Assembly (NCBI RefSeq): GCF_013215705.1
Contig: NZ_JABSQR010000010.1
Location: forward strand, 62,001-126,000
Reading direction: 5' to 3'
Length of the DNA stretch: 64,000 bases
Source: Moritella sp.
GTDB taxonomy: Bacteria > Pseudomonadota > Gammaproteobacteria > Enterobacterales > Moritellaceae
Below, in pieces: positions 10,701-19,370 of the stretch. The notes under the pieces were generated by a model, which was not told the DNA's origin, did not search any database, and was given only the letters and a program-made list of their open reading frames with translations. A program made the translations under genes and the position numbers. Each line of letters begins with the position of its first letter. Within the stretch, counting starts at the first letter, position 1.

Positions 10701-13700
10701 AATTCATCGGGTGACATCGGTGCCTCAAGAAATGAGCTTATTTGAAAGTTTGTTAGTGTTTGAAAACTTACCAGCAAGTGATAATAAACCTCAAGAAGGT
10801 TTGTCTTTAGCATTGGAAGAACATCATGTACGGAATAACTTCCCACTGACCTTACGTGTAGTGCCAAAAACAGAGTTACAATTTGATCTATTGATTGATA
10901 GAGAAAGGGTCGATTTAGCGCTTGCGACGCAAATGGTTACTTCGTTAATACAACTCATTGAGATGGTACTGACGGAGAAGAATGCGCTTGATAAATCGTT
11001 AAATGCACACTTAACCGGTTTAGTTTCTGGTTTAACCGTGGTCAACTTACCTGATGCTCCGGTAGGGACCTTATTAGAACGGATCAGATGTCAGCCTGCA
11101 GAGACCCCGGCGTTGCTATTTAGTCAAGATGATAGTCAATTGAGCATGAGTTACCAACAACTTATTGCTCAGGCCGGATTACTCGCATCTAAGTTACCGG
11201 AACTCAACAATAAAGAGTCTGTTATTGCGATATGCTTACCACGTCAACAAGAACAAATTATTGCTATGTTGGCGGCGTGGTGGAAAGGGGCCGCATGGTT
11301 ATGCATTGATGCTGAGCTACCTGTCGAGCGTATTAAATACATGCTTGAGGATGCGGGTGTTGATTATGTACTTGGTATTGAACAGCCTGAATATTGGCAA
11401 CAACTATCGACCCCTTGGTTCGATGTTTCATCTGCAGCCTTGATTCAAACCACGGGCGCTGTGGCCAGTATAATCCCTGCCACCCCATTGAATATGTCTG
11501 ATACTGCGTATGTAATTTATACTTCGGGTTCAACGGGGCAGCCTAAAGGCGTAGCGGTAAGCCATGGTAATGCGCTTAGTTATATTGATGCATTTTTCGC
11601 AAGAATTGATATTGCAAGTGATGCCAGTATGACGACGCTCGCTACCGTCTCTGCTGATTTAGGGCTTACTTCGGTACTTGGTGCATTAGCAACGGGTCGA
11701 GCCTTAATGCTGATACCCGCTGAATTGAATTTCAACCCACCTGAACTGGCTGAATATTTGGCTCGTTATCCTGTGGATGTATTGAAAATTGTACCTTCCC
11801 ATCTAAAAGCAATGTTAGCCGTAGATGAACCAGAGCGGCTATTACCGCGTCAGTGTCTTATTTCTGGTGGTGAGTCTTTGACTGAAGAGCTGGTAACATG
11901 GTTATCCAAGCAAGCACCTAAGATGACGATTGTTAATCACTATGGACCGACGGAAGCGACGATTGGTTGTATAGCTAAAGTTATCAAGAATGAAGAACCA
12001 GTATTACTCGGTAAACCATTAAGTAATAGCACTGCGATGGTTGTTGATGGTCATGGCATTCCCGTTGCGCAAGGTGTGGCTGGTGAATTATGGCTTGCAG
12101 GACATGGTATTGCGAAAGGCTACTTGAATAAACCCGAGCAGACGGCGATTAGTTTTGTCAATATTCCGCTTATGCCTGAGCTAGGTCAAGAAGGTGAAGA
12201 GGTTGGTTCTATACGTGTTTATAAAACTGGCGACAAGGTTTACCAAACACAAGAAGGTGAACTTGTTTACCTGGGTCGAATGGATGATCAGGTTAAGATC
12301 CGAGGTTATCGAGTTGAATTGAATGAGGTTTCAGCGCAACTATTAGACATTGATATGTTAGTGGATGCAATTGCGGTCGTTGTTCCGGGTCCATCAGGAA
12401 ACCGACTGGCAGCCTGTATTGTTCTGAATGAAGTGATGCAGGGAGGACTTAGTGATAGTGCGTTACTAGACAAAATTAAGCACCAGTTATCAAGCATGTT
12501 ACCTGATTACATGGTGCCTACTCTGTGGCACGTTGCTAAATCGCTACCCTTAAATCGTAATGGTAAAGTTGATCGTCAACAAGTGATAGCGCTGCTGAAT
12601 ACGCCTGTTAAGGCTGAGCTTAGTCAAGTCAAAGCCGTTGTTGAAGAGTCCAAATCAACAAGCGATGTTATGACTGAACTTTGGCAAGGTTTATTAGGTT
12701 GTGAAATAGCATTAAACGACAATTTATTCAGCTTAGGCGCTGATTCAATAGTCTGTTTACAATTTATCGCTAAAGCGCGTAAACATCAGTTTAAATTTAC
12801 ACCGAAGCAAATATTTAACGCTCCTACGGTCAGTGAGTTAAGTCTATTGGCTGACAAAATGATTGCGAAAGTTGTGATTGAGTCAAAAGAAAGCATCACA
12901 GTGAACATACCTGTTAAGGCTGAAATTAACCAAGTCACAATGGTTGTTGAAGACGCGAAATCAACAAGCGATATTATGACTGAACTTTGGCAAGGTTTAT
13001 TAGGTTGTGAAGTCGGATTAAACGACAATTTATTCAGCTTAGGCGCAGATTCAATTGTATGTTTACAATTTATCGCTAAAGCGCGTAAACATCAGTTTAA
13101 ATTTACACCTAAGCAAATATTTAATGCGCCTACGGTCAGTGAGTTAAGTCTATTAGCTGAAAAAATGATGACGAAAGTTGTGGTCGAGCCAAAAGAAAGT
13201 ATCACTGTAGATAGCGTTGTTCCTGTTTCTTTACCTATCGAGTCTGATTTATTACCTATCCAGCATTGGTTCTTTGAAGTTGAACAACCTGTTATGCATC
13301 ACTGGAATCAAGCAGTGATGTTAAAATTACCGGAACAAGTTGACCATAGCGCAATGGCTCAGGCAATTGACGCAATAGTGACAAAGCATCCAGCTTTAGC
13401 TGCAAGGTTTACTTTTGATGAGAAACATCGTCAGTACCGCCAGTTGGATAGTGGTGAAACCGCAGGTATTTATGCCGCTTTTGATAATCAGCAATTAGCT
13501 AATATTGATAGTTTGGTACAGGCATGTCAGCAAAGTTTAAACTTAACATCTGGTCCATTATTTAAAGTTGTCACGTTCAACTTACAAGATGGTAGTGCGC
13601 GATTATTACTGATTGCTCATCACCTTGTCGTTGATGGTGTATCTTGGCGTATTATTGGTCATGATCTGCAGCGAGCCTATCAAGCTTACCTCAGTGGTGA

Positions 13701-16700
13701 GTATATAGAACTAGGTTCAGAACATATGTCGATGGCAGAATGGCAACGAAGCTTAACCCATTACCCTAAAGATAAACTAGATCTGGCTAGACAGTTCTGG
13801 CTTCCTATGGCGGCTCGTTCTTTGGATGGCATACTTATTCCTGGAGCACAAAATGGCACGATTGCTGAGTCAGAAAAAATAGAGCAGATCTTTAGTACGT
13901 CGTTAACTCAGTCACTCATCGAGATGGGTATTATTGAACAACGTTCTGGCTGCGAAGTTGCGATGCTTACGGCGTTATCAACAACGTTATGCGAGGTATT
14001 TAATAAAGATAAGGTAATGATTGAATTAGAAGGACATGGCCGTTATCCATGGCTTGAAGATCAAGACCTTAGTGAATCGGTTGGGTGGTTTACAACGCGC
14101 TATCCGGTTTCATTTAATGCTGAATCTTGTTCGTTATCAGCTGTCGGTAAATCGTTATCTCAAGTGCCAGATCAAGGTCTTGGTTATGGCGTACTACGTT
14201 ATTTACAACAAGAGTTCGCTTTTGAACATCCACAATTGGTCTTCAATTTCCTTGGGCAAGTGGGAACAAATAGTAGTGAATGGCAACTTGTTAGTAATGG
14301 CTCTGGTCAGTCTCGCCATCCATCAAGCATTCGTCGTCAGCTCATTGACGTAACTGCGCAAATTAGAGATGGCCAGTTGCAAATATCATGGCAATTCCCT
14401 GGTGTGCTTAACAACAAATTAGCTGGGTTAGTTAAGTTATTTGAGGAGAAACTCAGTAACCTTATAGCACCGACATTAAATCCACATTATGCGCTAACAC
14501 CAATGCAGCAGGGCATGTTCTTACATAGCTCATCTTCGTCAGAATCTTTGTATTTTAATCAAACAGTGGTAGAACTGAATGGCGAATTAGATACTTCGGC
14601 ATTCATTCAAGCATGGCTGCAAACTGTCAATGCTGAACAAGCGCTAAAAGCGGTATTTGAGGAAACCAGTAATGGAGAACCAGTACAGTGGTTTGCTAAG
14701 GACGCAGAATTACCCGTTCATCGTTATAACTGGCTCGGTTTAGATAAAAGGGAACAGCAACAGCGTCTTGATGCTTTGTGTATAGAAGATCGCGCGCAAG
14801 GCTTTAATCTAGCTCAGCCACCTTTAATGAGATTGCACTTGATCCATATAGCCGAGGGACAGTATTGGTTAATTTGGAGCCGTCATCATTTAATCGTCGA
14901 TGCTTGGTGTTCTTCATTAGTGATTAAAGATGTACTGCATCGTTATTTGAATTTAACTGGGCAAGTACTTTCAACGCCGCCGGTACGCCCGCAATTTGAG
15001 CTATACCTTAATTGGTTAGCGCGTCAAGATATGACACAAAGTCACCAGTTTTGGCGTGACCAATTAGCCGATTTTAATACACCGTTAGTATTAGCTAAAG
15101 GCAATCAAGATGATGGTTTTTATCTTGATGATTATAAGTTGTCAGCGTCATTAACTCAAAATATCAAAGATATGTCCAAGCGCGAAGGGGTAACGCTGAA
15201 TGCGGTTATCCAATCGGCTTGGGCATTAACGTTGGCACGACATAGTGGTAAGCATGATGTTGTTTTTGGAATGACGTCATCGGGTCGACCTGCAGATCTT
15301 GAGCAGGCTCAGCAGATCATTGGTATTTTTATTAATACGCTGCCTGTTCGAGTTAACCTTATTGAGACAATGACAGTGCCACAGCTACTGCAAAATACTC
15401 ATCAACAAGGTGCAGAATTACGAGAACATGAATATACGCCATTGGTTGATATTCATGCTCAAAGTGAGTTGAGTGCAGGGCAAAGCTTGTTTGATACGTT
15501 ATTGGTATTCGAAAATGAAGCTATGTCTGAATCATCTGAAATATCACAGCACTTATCTGTGCGCCCTTTAAGTGGATATGAGCGTAATAGCATTCCGCTA
15601 ACGATTACCATTATGCCTGATCAGCAGTTGGTGTTCAGAGTCGGTTGTAATGGAGACAAACTTTCTTATATTGCATCTAAGCATATGCTGGCGAGTTTAG
15701 AGTCGATTTTGACCCAGATGGTTGAAGCAGAGTCTCAACCATTAGGCTTATTATTAGGTGCTGAGGGTGCCAGCGCTAGCAATGAATTTGTGGGTGAAAG
15801 TCAAAAGCAGTGGGCAGATAATTGGTGTCTTGAAAAGCAGATACTCAATGTTGCGAAATATTCGCCTGATGCTATCGCTATATGTGATCAAGATTGTGAA
15901 CTCACTTATACGCAGTTGATAAGCAGAGTGACTCACCTTGCCCAGGCGCTTAGTGAGCGGGGTATTGGGGTGAATAGTTCAGTTGCAATTTGCCAGCAGC
16001 GAAATACCGAACTCCTCGTTTCATTATTAGCTGTTTTGTGGTCTGGCGCGGCCTATATCCCTCTCGATCCTAATCAACCAAGTGCAAGATTAGCATTGAT
16101 TTTAGCGCAAGCAGAACCGGATATCATTTTAGTCGATGAGCAAGCTATCGAACTATCAACGGGGAGTGTACAGACGACGTTAGCATCTTTATTACAAAAT
16201 TGTACGAAGGATGAATCATGGTTGGATGCACAACCATTACCGCACCCTGAACAATTGGCATACACGATTTTCACGTCGGGTTCGACAGGCATTCCAAAAG
16301 GCGTGCAAATTTCACGACGAGCGTTTGCTAATTTCCTACAGAGTATGATGGAAATCACAGGACTTAGTGCTAAAGATAAGCTACTTGCTGTCACGACTTT
16401 GGGCTTTGATATTGCTGGGTTAGAGCTGTTTTTACCTTTGCTTGTTGGTGGCCAAGTGGTGATGGCAAGTTATGATGCTTCACGTGATGGGCAGCAACTG
16501 GCAGAACTGATTAAACAGCAATGCATCACTGTTATGCAGGCAACACCGATAACGTGGCAAATGTTGACAGAGCAAGCATCTTTAAATTGGTCAAACCTCA
16601 CCGTTATCACTGGTGGTGAGGCGCTACAGCCGTCATTAGCACAGAGTATTGTGGCAAAGGGGGCAAGGTTATTTAATGTTTACGGCCCAACAGAAACGAC

Positions 16701-18441
16701 TGTTTGGTCATCAGCTGTAGCGCTAAATAAGCACAGTGCTGCACAACCACATTTAGGTTCGCCAATTGCAAATACTGATTTCTATGTATTGGATGACTGG
16801 TTCAATCCCGTTGTTAACGGTGTTGAAGGCGAGTTGTTTATTGGAGGCGAAGGTCTAGCTCGGGGTTATACTAACCAACCTAGTTTAACTGCAGAGGTGT
16901 TCATGCCCGATCCGTTTAGTACTATTGCTGGTGCAAGAATGTATCAAACAGGAGACGTGGTATGCATAAATAACCAAGGCAATATGGAATTTATTGGCCG
17001 AAAAGATTTCCAGATGAAATTGCGTGGTTATCGAATTGAAGCAGGGGAGATTGAGGCTATTTTAAACGCGTACCCAGGCGTGAAGGATGCCGTCATTCAA
17101 CTTTGTTATGTCGACACGCCACATGCTTGTTTAGTGGGCTATGTGACTGCGATTCAAAGTATGCATCTTGATATTGGTTCGTTAATGGCTCAACTCCGAG
17201 ACGCGTTACCATCTTATATGGTTCCGCAGTCCATTGTCGTATTAGAGGCAATGCCATTAAATGCGAATAATAAAATAGATCGTAAAGCCTTACCAAATCC
17301 GGAGCAAAGTACCAAGGTCGGATTACCGCCGAGTTCTGAAATGGAGCTTTGGTTAGCCAGCACATGGGGTAGCTTATTAGGGGGGGGATCGGTTTTTGCT
17401 GATGATGACTTCTTTGTTTTAGGCGGGAATTCATTACTTGCTGGGCGGATGATCGCATTATTAAAACAGCAGAAAAATATAAACCTGAATTTAACGCTGT
17501 TATTTCGCTATCCAGTGCTACGTGATCTTGCTGCCGCTATTATGCAGGTTGATAAATCAGAACTTATTTCAGCCTCTTCTTTAGTTGTAGCACTTAAACA
17601 AGGTGTTAATGACGATGGCCAACAGCAATCACCCTTATTTATATTTCACCCTGCAGGAGGCCACGTTCAGGCTTATGCGGAGCTAGTTGCGTCATTACCG
17701 CCTGAAAATACAGTATATGGTATTCAGTCACCTCAGTTACTTGATTTATCTTTAGTGCCAGATAGCGTTGATGAGTTTGCTAAATTGTATGTAAAAGCGT
17801 TGCAGTCTGTTCAACCTAAAGGACCCTACCGCCTATTGGGCTGGTCTTTTGGCGCATGGTTAGCGATTGCTGTAACCAATCAACTAGAAGCGTCTGGTCA
17901 GACTGTGGAGTGGTTAGGTATTGTGGATGCTAGAGCCGATGCGCATCGTGCCAAGCTTAACTTACCTGCGTTTCCAATAGTAGCAAGGTACCTAGCTTGT
18001 TTAGATAATGAGACTCGCGAGTTATTACTAGATAAATACAGGTTAGAATTAGGTTCGTTGGAAGCGGATTTACAACAAGTACAAACAGAGGAGAGAGATG
18101 ACATTGCATTTGAATATTTAAGTGATTTATTGGCTATCCATAAGCCTCTGATTAATAGAGACTCGGGAGCCAGTGAAATGCATTATATGCAGATGAAACT
18201 GTTTATGAAATGTCACCTATTAATGCAAAGCCATAGATTACAGCCTGTTTCAGTTCCAATGGCAGTCTGGTGGGCGACAGGTACTTTAACCGATAGAGAG
18301 TATCAGTTAGGTGCAAAAGAGAATGAGTGGCAAGATTATGGCTCAGTATCGATATCTATATTGACTGGTGACCATCAAAGTATTATTCGTGACCCTTTGT
18401 TAACGAATGAGATTGCTAATTCGTTAGGCGTCATTTCGTAA
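4795..18441 (+). CDS. Terminal NRPS, 4548 aa: dock-C-A(Ser)-PCP-E-C-A(Asp)-PCP-PCP-E-C-A(Gly)-PCP-TE
   Basis: This three-module synthetase ends the assembly line. Residues 1-55 resemble a TubC-type N-terminal docking domain. Module 1: C (H210-H211-IVI-D215-H216, with His in place of the usual Gly), A (pocket DVWHFSLID, serine), PCP (S1099), E (HH 1291-1292). Module 2: C (HHLIMDGW at 1761), A (DLTKIGHIG, close to the known aspartate code), two nearly identical PCPs (S2651, S2753), E (HH 2942-2943). Module 3: C (HHLIVDAW at 3364, Gly to Ala), A (DILQIGVVW, close to known glycine codes), PCP (S4213) and a type I thioesterase (GWSFG, S4351; H4527). The first C domain looks LCL and the two after epimerases look DCL. 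The expected order is L-Ser (previous protein), D-Ser, D-Asp, Gly, then release or cyclisation. Specificities were read by eye. Confidence 0.95.
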   Translation: MSIAVYITELFQRNIRISLENGKLKVDAPKGAITTEIKQELMSKKQALIDYWQEQQNISQLPALTAVDRSQRDLPMSSAQQRLWFLQQLEPESSQYNVNALLALKGNVNTVLLRQAFADLVIDHEIFYTAFAEKMGRADVQLLSPELVADAVKIDEINLQHCDQNIEHKDYQDAIKQAMSAPFNLAEPPLFRLVQLKMSDSLSHLVLSFHHIVIDHWSLQLLTKLLLQKYKAVQKCQNNVDSLGCDKGVTQPKTVLQYLDYAHWHNQLLAGDHYQKLKDYWLQTLGTEDYCLSLTTDHPRTLDTGHQGARYSITLEHETFTALKETSLALGCTPNTILLAAYQWLLARHSGMTDIRVACPVAERGHADLEHMLGLFVNTMVVRAELCSGMTVSAWLAVVHKSISGAQKHAAMPFEKLVDELSDSREGEHEPLVQTMFNYLAVDAAESVMIDDMRVTALAIPEFQAKFDLSLFVVNDGQGINLSFQYKTQLFESSTIARLAEQYISGLKYLLSAQDKPLANHSALSAQEWQQQQQWNATNTAFDTPATLTDALIAQQQATPSNIALRYQSLSWTYQELGDRVNQLANWLVEQGCQPEDKVAICMTRSPQMVVSILATVTAGCAYLPLDPEHPQQRIDYILDHAKPCVILAMPEFKQGLSESNQSHNLWVLDDSFSLIASQSTAFKASSNVSSQLAYVLYTSGSTGQPKGVAVPHSGVMNRIAWMQAEYGLSADDIVLQKTPYSFDVSVWEFFWPLMTGSTLVLAGAGEHKDSQRLIELINEYKVTTLHFVPAMLQVFLDNPDANSCVSLSRIFCSGEALPYQLQQQCLSSLTAELHNLYGPTEASIDVTYWDCRKQHIKDVVPIGFPIANIQTWILDSELNPVPVGVSGELYLAGIGLARGYLNRPDLTAEAFIPNPFAESGAIGDAQYSRLYCTGDVARYRHDGSIEYVGRADFQVKIRGLRIELGEIEARIAELDAVKEVVVMARKEEQSATYLAAYVVASDRKALPELDEWQTLLSASLPEYMIPTVFVALDEMPLSQNGKVDRKALPQPDLAALNSSDYIAPTSSNESILVDIWQSLLNIKQVGINDNFFAIGGDSIISLQVVARAREAGLTLQPKDIFRHQTVKALSAVATQEAQVSYNQDDVYGDIPLTAIQDWYLAQPLHNPNQFNQAILLASNNDIVPEYLQQALTHLVLSHPMLAARFMESKNKQGQAWTQNTSIDDEMTIAFNVIDFSDCGSVQKQAEITKLCQREQTQLQLQTGAVFRASLLRFGSLQDGRTDYRLLLVAHHLVIDGVSWRIILDQLSHDYQRLERGGKLADIVYQTTPFKRWAEQGLLQSIDAEGVALWHAWVSNTMNRQAIKSQLPLDRIVNSFQPGEQANQRFSLSLAHSERLLREAGQPLRARIDELCLAALSKTLTEWTTNPNHLINLEGHGRDLLDMDVSQTVGWFTRLYPAVLSAEPNSWREQILQTRRQLSALPEQIVPFSLAQPLLTTQVKPQIVFNYLGQLDTQQGFMQKAPEQLSEFRDLANPLAWLLEVNVFMQAGLLKVNLQYAQQAFLPETIEYLAQAYQSHLEHMLNELCGVNQVSNNLQCLPGAIAADFPLANITDIQAQTLVEKYSNQVVEDLYPLTPVQQGMLFHCLDHSDAYISQSIVKCEGELNTSVFAQAWQAVVDNHPALRTELVIDGVDEPHQVVLKQADLSVVEYDWQGLSVERKAEALAELRNTELAAIELDIAPLMRVALICHAKDDFQLVWTIHHLIMDGWCLNLLVSEVMQGYALLSNKEPNQKSNPESNPLQKIEPAVPFSDFMVWLQKRDETAAEDYWRQQLAGIEQPNRLPAAYVQPVSNTCLPEECYSISHHMIGEDKSRQLDALCQHHALTLNTMIQGLWGMVLSRYMGSLDIVYGVTTSGRPADLPGADKILGVFINTLPLRLKLDTERKLGDWLTDIQTENLTMRDFEQTPLAKIHRVTSVPQEMSLFESLLVFENLPASDNKPQEGLSLALEEHHVRNNFPLTLRVVPKTELQFDLLIDRERVDLALATQMVTSLIQLIEMVLTEKNALDKSLNAHLTGLVSGLTVVNLPDAPVGTLLERIRCQPAETPALLFSQDDSQLSMSYQQLIAQAGLLASKLPELNNKESVIAICLPRQQEQIIAMLAAWWKGAAWLCIDAELPVERIKYMLEDAGVDYVLGIEQPEYWQQLSTPWFDVSSAALIQTTGAVASIIPATPLNMSDTAYVIYTSGSTGQPKGVAVSHGNALSYIDAFFARIDIASDASMTTLATVSADLGLTSVLGALATGRALMLIPAELNFNPPELAEYLARYPVDVLKIVPSHLKAMLAVDEPERLLPRQCLISGGESLTEELVTWLSKQAPKMTIVNHYGPTEATIGCIAKVIKNEEPVLLGKPLSNSTAMVVDGHGIPVAQGVAGELWLAGHGIAKGYLNKPEQTAISFVNIPLMPELGQEGEEVGSIRVYKTGDKVYQTQEGELVYLGRMDDQVKIRGYRVELNEVSAQLLDIDMLVDAIAVVVPGPSGNRLAACIVLNEVMQGGLSDSALLDKIKHQLSSMLPDYMVPTLWHVAKSLPLNRNGKVDRQQVIALLNTPVKAELSQVKAVVEESKSTSDVMTELWQGLLGCEIALNDNLFSLGADSIVCLQFIAKARKHQFKFTPKQIFNAPTVSELSLLADKMIAKVVIESKESITVNIPVKAEINQVTMVVEDAKSTSDIMTELWQGLLGCEVGLNDNLFSLGADSIVCLQFIAKARKHQFKFTPKQIFNAPTVSELSLLAEKMMTKVVVEPKESITVDSVVPVSLPIESDLLPIQHWFFEVEQPVMHHWNQAVMLKLPEQVDHSAMAQAIDAIVTKHPALAARFTFDEKHRQYRQLDSGETAGIYAAFDNQQLANIDSLVQACQQSLNLTSGPLFKVVTFNLQDGSARLLLIAHHLVVDGVSWRIIGHDLQRAYQAYLSGEYIELGSEHMSMAEWQRSLTHYPKDKLDLARQFWLPMAARSLDGILIPGAQNGTIAESEKIEQIFSTSLTQSLIEMGIIEQRSGCEVAMLTALSTTLCEVFNKDKVMIELEGHGRYPWLEDQDLSESVGWFTTRYPVSFNAESCSLSAVGKSLSQVPDQGLGYGVLRYLQQEFAFEHPQLVFNFLGQVGTNSSEWQLVSNGSGQSRHPSSIRRQLIDVTAQIRDGQLQISWQFPGVLNNKLAGLVKLFEEKLSNLIAPTLNPHYALTPMQQGMFLHSSSSSESLYFNQTVVELNGELDTSAFIQAWLQTVNAEQALKAVFEETSNGEPVQWFAKDAELPVHRYNWLGLDKREQQQRLDALCIEDRAQGFNLAQPPLMRLHLIHIAEGQYWLIWSRHHLIVDAWCSSLVIKDVLHRYLNLTGQVLSTPPVRPQFELYLNWLARQDMTQSHQFWRDQLADFNTPLVLAKGNQDDGFYLDDYKLSASLTQNIKDMSKREGVTLNAVIQSAWALTLARHSGKHDVVFGMTSSGRPADLEQAQQIIGIFINTLPVRVNLIETMTVPQLLQNTHQQGAELREHEYTPLVDIHAQSELSAGQSLFDTLLVFENEAMSESSEISQHLSVRPLSGYERNSIPLTITIMPDQQLVFRVGCNGDKLSYIASKHMLASLESILTQMVEAESQPLGLLLGAEGASASNEFVGESQKQWADNWCLEKQILNVAKYSPDAIAICDQDCELTYTQLISRVTHLAQALSERGIGVNSSVAICQQRNTELLVSLLAVLWSGAAYIPLDPNQPSARLALILAQAEPDIILVDEQAIELSTGSVQTTLASLLQNCTKDESWLDAQPLPHPEQLAYTIFTSGSTGIPKGVQISRRAFANFLQSMMEITGLSAKDKLLAVTTLGFDIAGLELFLPLLVGGQVVMASYDASRDGQQLAELIKQQCITVMQATPITWQMLTEQASLNWSNLTVITGGEALQPSLAQSIVAKGARLFNVYGPTETTVWSSAVALNKHSAAQPHLGSPIANTDFYVLDDWFNPVVNGVEGELFIGGEGLARGYTNQPSLTAEVFMPDPFSTIAGARMYQTGDVVCINNQGNMEFIGRKDFQMKLRGYRIEAGEIEAILNAYPGVKDAVIQLCYVDTPHACLVGYVTAIQSMHLDIGSLMAQLRDALPSYMVPQSIVVLEAMPLNANNKIDRKALPNPEQSTKVGLPPSSEMELWLASTWGSLLGGGSVFADDDFFVLGGNSLLAGRMIALLKQQKNINLNLTLLFRYPVLRDLAAAIMQVDKSELISASSLVVALKQGVNDDGQQQSPLFIFHPAGGHVQAYAELVASLPPENTVYGIQSPQLLDLSLVPDSVDEFAKLYVKALQSVQPKGPYRLLGWSFGAWLAIAVTNQLEASGQTVEWLGIVDARADAHRAKLNLPAFPIVARYLACLDNETRELLLDKYRLELGSLEADLQQVQTEERDDIAFEYLSDLLAIHKPLINRDSGASEMHYMQMKLFMKCHLLMQSHRLQPVSVPMAVWWATGTLTDREYQLGAKENEWQDYGSVSISILTGDHQSIIRDPLLTNEIANSLGVIS
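12604..13215 (+). repeat. 306-bp tandem duplication giving twin carrier domains
   Basis: Two adjacent copies, 12604-12909 and 12910-13215, are offset by exactly 306 bases (102 residues). Both start with the same CCTGTTAAGGCTGA stretch. Each encodes one complete carrier protein with the motif LGADSI. The copies differ at only a few codons, mostly in the linkers, which points to a recent in-frame duplication or ongoing gene conversion. Confidence 0.93.
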
Positions 18442-18465
18442 TATTACTTAGTCTCAGTTCGGTTT

Positions 18466-18526
18466 AAGTCATCGCCATTAATCCATTATTTTCTGAATGG
18501 GTAATGTTAAGCGATGACTTTTCTGG
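18466..18526 (+). terminator. Probable terminator of the NRPS operon
   Basis: A perfect 10-bp inverted repeat, AAGTCATCGC (18466-18475) and GCGATGACTT (18511-18520), lies 25 bases after the NRPS stop codon. CATTA/TAATG pairs inside it can lengthen the stem. It is followed by a modest T-rich run. The long loop makes it less certain than a compact hairpin. Confidence 0.5.
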
Positions 18527-18736
18527 TTTTGGGTCATCATTGTTTCTGTTGTTAGCTGTGTGGCAAGGATATCGTCAAGGTGGTTCTCAAACTATTGTTA
18601 AATATATAAAATGGATAAAGAGAAATATGTAGCTATAGCGACCTTTCTTTTATGATTTGATTGAGAGGGGGTTGTTGATCAGCTAGATCTATTTATCTCA
18701 CTAGCAAAATATCTGAAACAACGATATTAAAATGAC

Positions 18737-19198
18737 TTTGGACTTCCTGCGGATAAAAGCATCTATTTAGATTATGGAATTGACCGCCAGCGCATGAAAA
18801 ATCGCACGTGAATAGTAGGTCAATCATTTGCTTTCGGTTATATCGGTACTGATATTCCCGCGAAAGGTATCCATAAATTGATCTAGGCATTTGGAATGCT
18901 TAAAGGCGATGCGACGTTGCGTATTTGGGGACGTAGTTGGGGACAGGAAACCAAAGTATTAAAAGATATTGCGAATAGTTTACCGGAAGGAAAATCGACG
19001 CAGGTTGAATTGATGGCAGAGTGCCAGTGGTTAAAGCTAATCTGCAACTGTGGGGTTATTACCGGTAAAAATAGCAGTGGCGACCAAGATGGTTATTTCA
19101 GTAAATTCGAACTAAGCATCGCTGTAGAAAAACGCGCTTTAGCTTGGTTAAGAATGATTGAAAGTAAACAACAAAGCTTGCAAGTTGCTGTTTTGTAG
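18737..19198 (+). pseudogene. Decayed glycosyltransferase-like fragment
   Basis: One continuous frame encodes FGLPADKSIYLDYGIDRQRM, then (after a TGA at 18809) FAFGYIGTDIPAKGIHKLI, then (after a TAG at 18884) AFGMLKGDATLRIWGRSWG and onward to a stop at 19198. The middle part resembles the start of the nucleotide-binding half of GT-B (family 4 type) glycosyltransferases, where F-G-Y-I-G ... K-G-I ... L-I-x-A-F is usual. No start or N-terminal half is visible and two stops interrupt the frame, so it is a remnant. The last 60 residues (VELMAECQWLKLICNCG region) I do not recognise. The downstream piece alone could be read as a 100-aa ORF from 18896, but the homology crossing the stops argues against that. 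Confidence 0.6.
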
Positions 19199-19240
19199 TT
19201 TGAGCTACTGAATATCTCAAGCTGTAACAAAAATATTATA

Positions 19241-19272
19241 GTTGTGCGAGATTATTGTTGTGCGAGATCATA
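19241..19272. repeat. 16-bp tandem direct repeat
   Basis: GTTGTGCGAGATTATT is followed at once by GTTGTGCGAGATCATA, which matches at 14 of 16 positions. It lies about 100 bases upstream of the GGDEF-EAL gene. It could be a duplicated regulator site or a chance duplication. Confidence 0.7.
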
Positions 19273-19370
19273 ATTGTAGGATATTCACGTGTGTTATTCG
19301 CGGTTGTCATTTGCAATATTATTATAAACAAGGCAACATGCATTTTTATGATACATAGTGATATATTATA

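Noticed and set aside
17093-17458. Antisense 121-aa ORF within the NRPS
   Set aside because: It lies opposite the adenylation-carrier region of a gene with clear domains, has no recognisable motif and no promoter or ribosome-binding site. The same applies to the other antisense ORFs inside the NRPS genes.
18896-19198. Free-standing 100-aa gene
   Set aside because: The same frame continues upstream through two stops with glycosyltransferase-like residues, so it is better explained as the end of a pseudogene.
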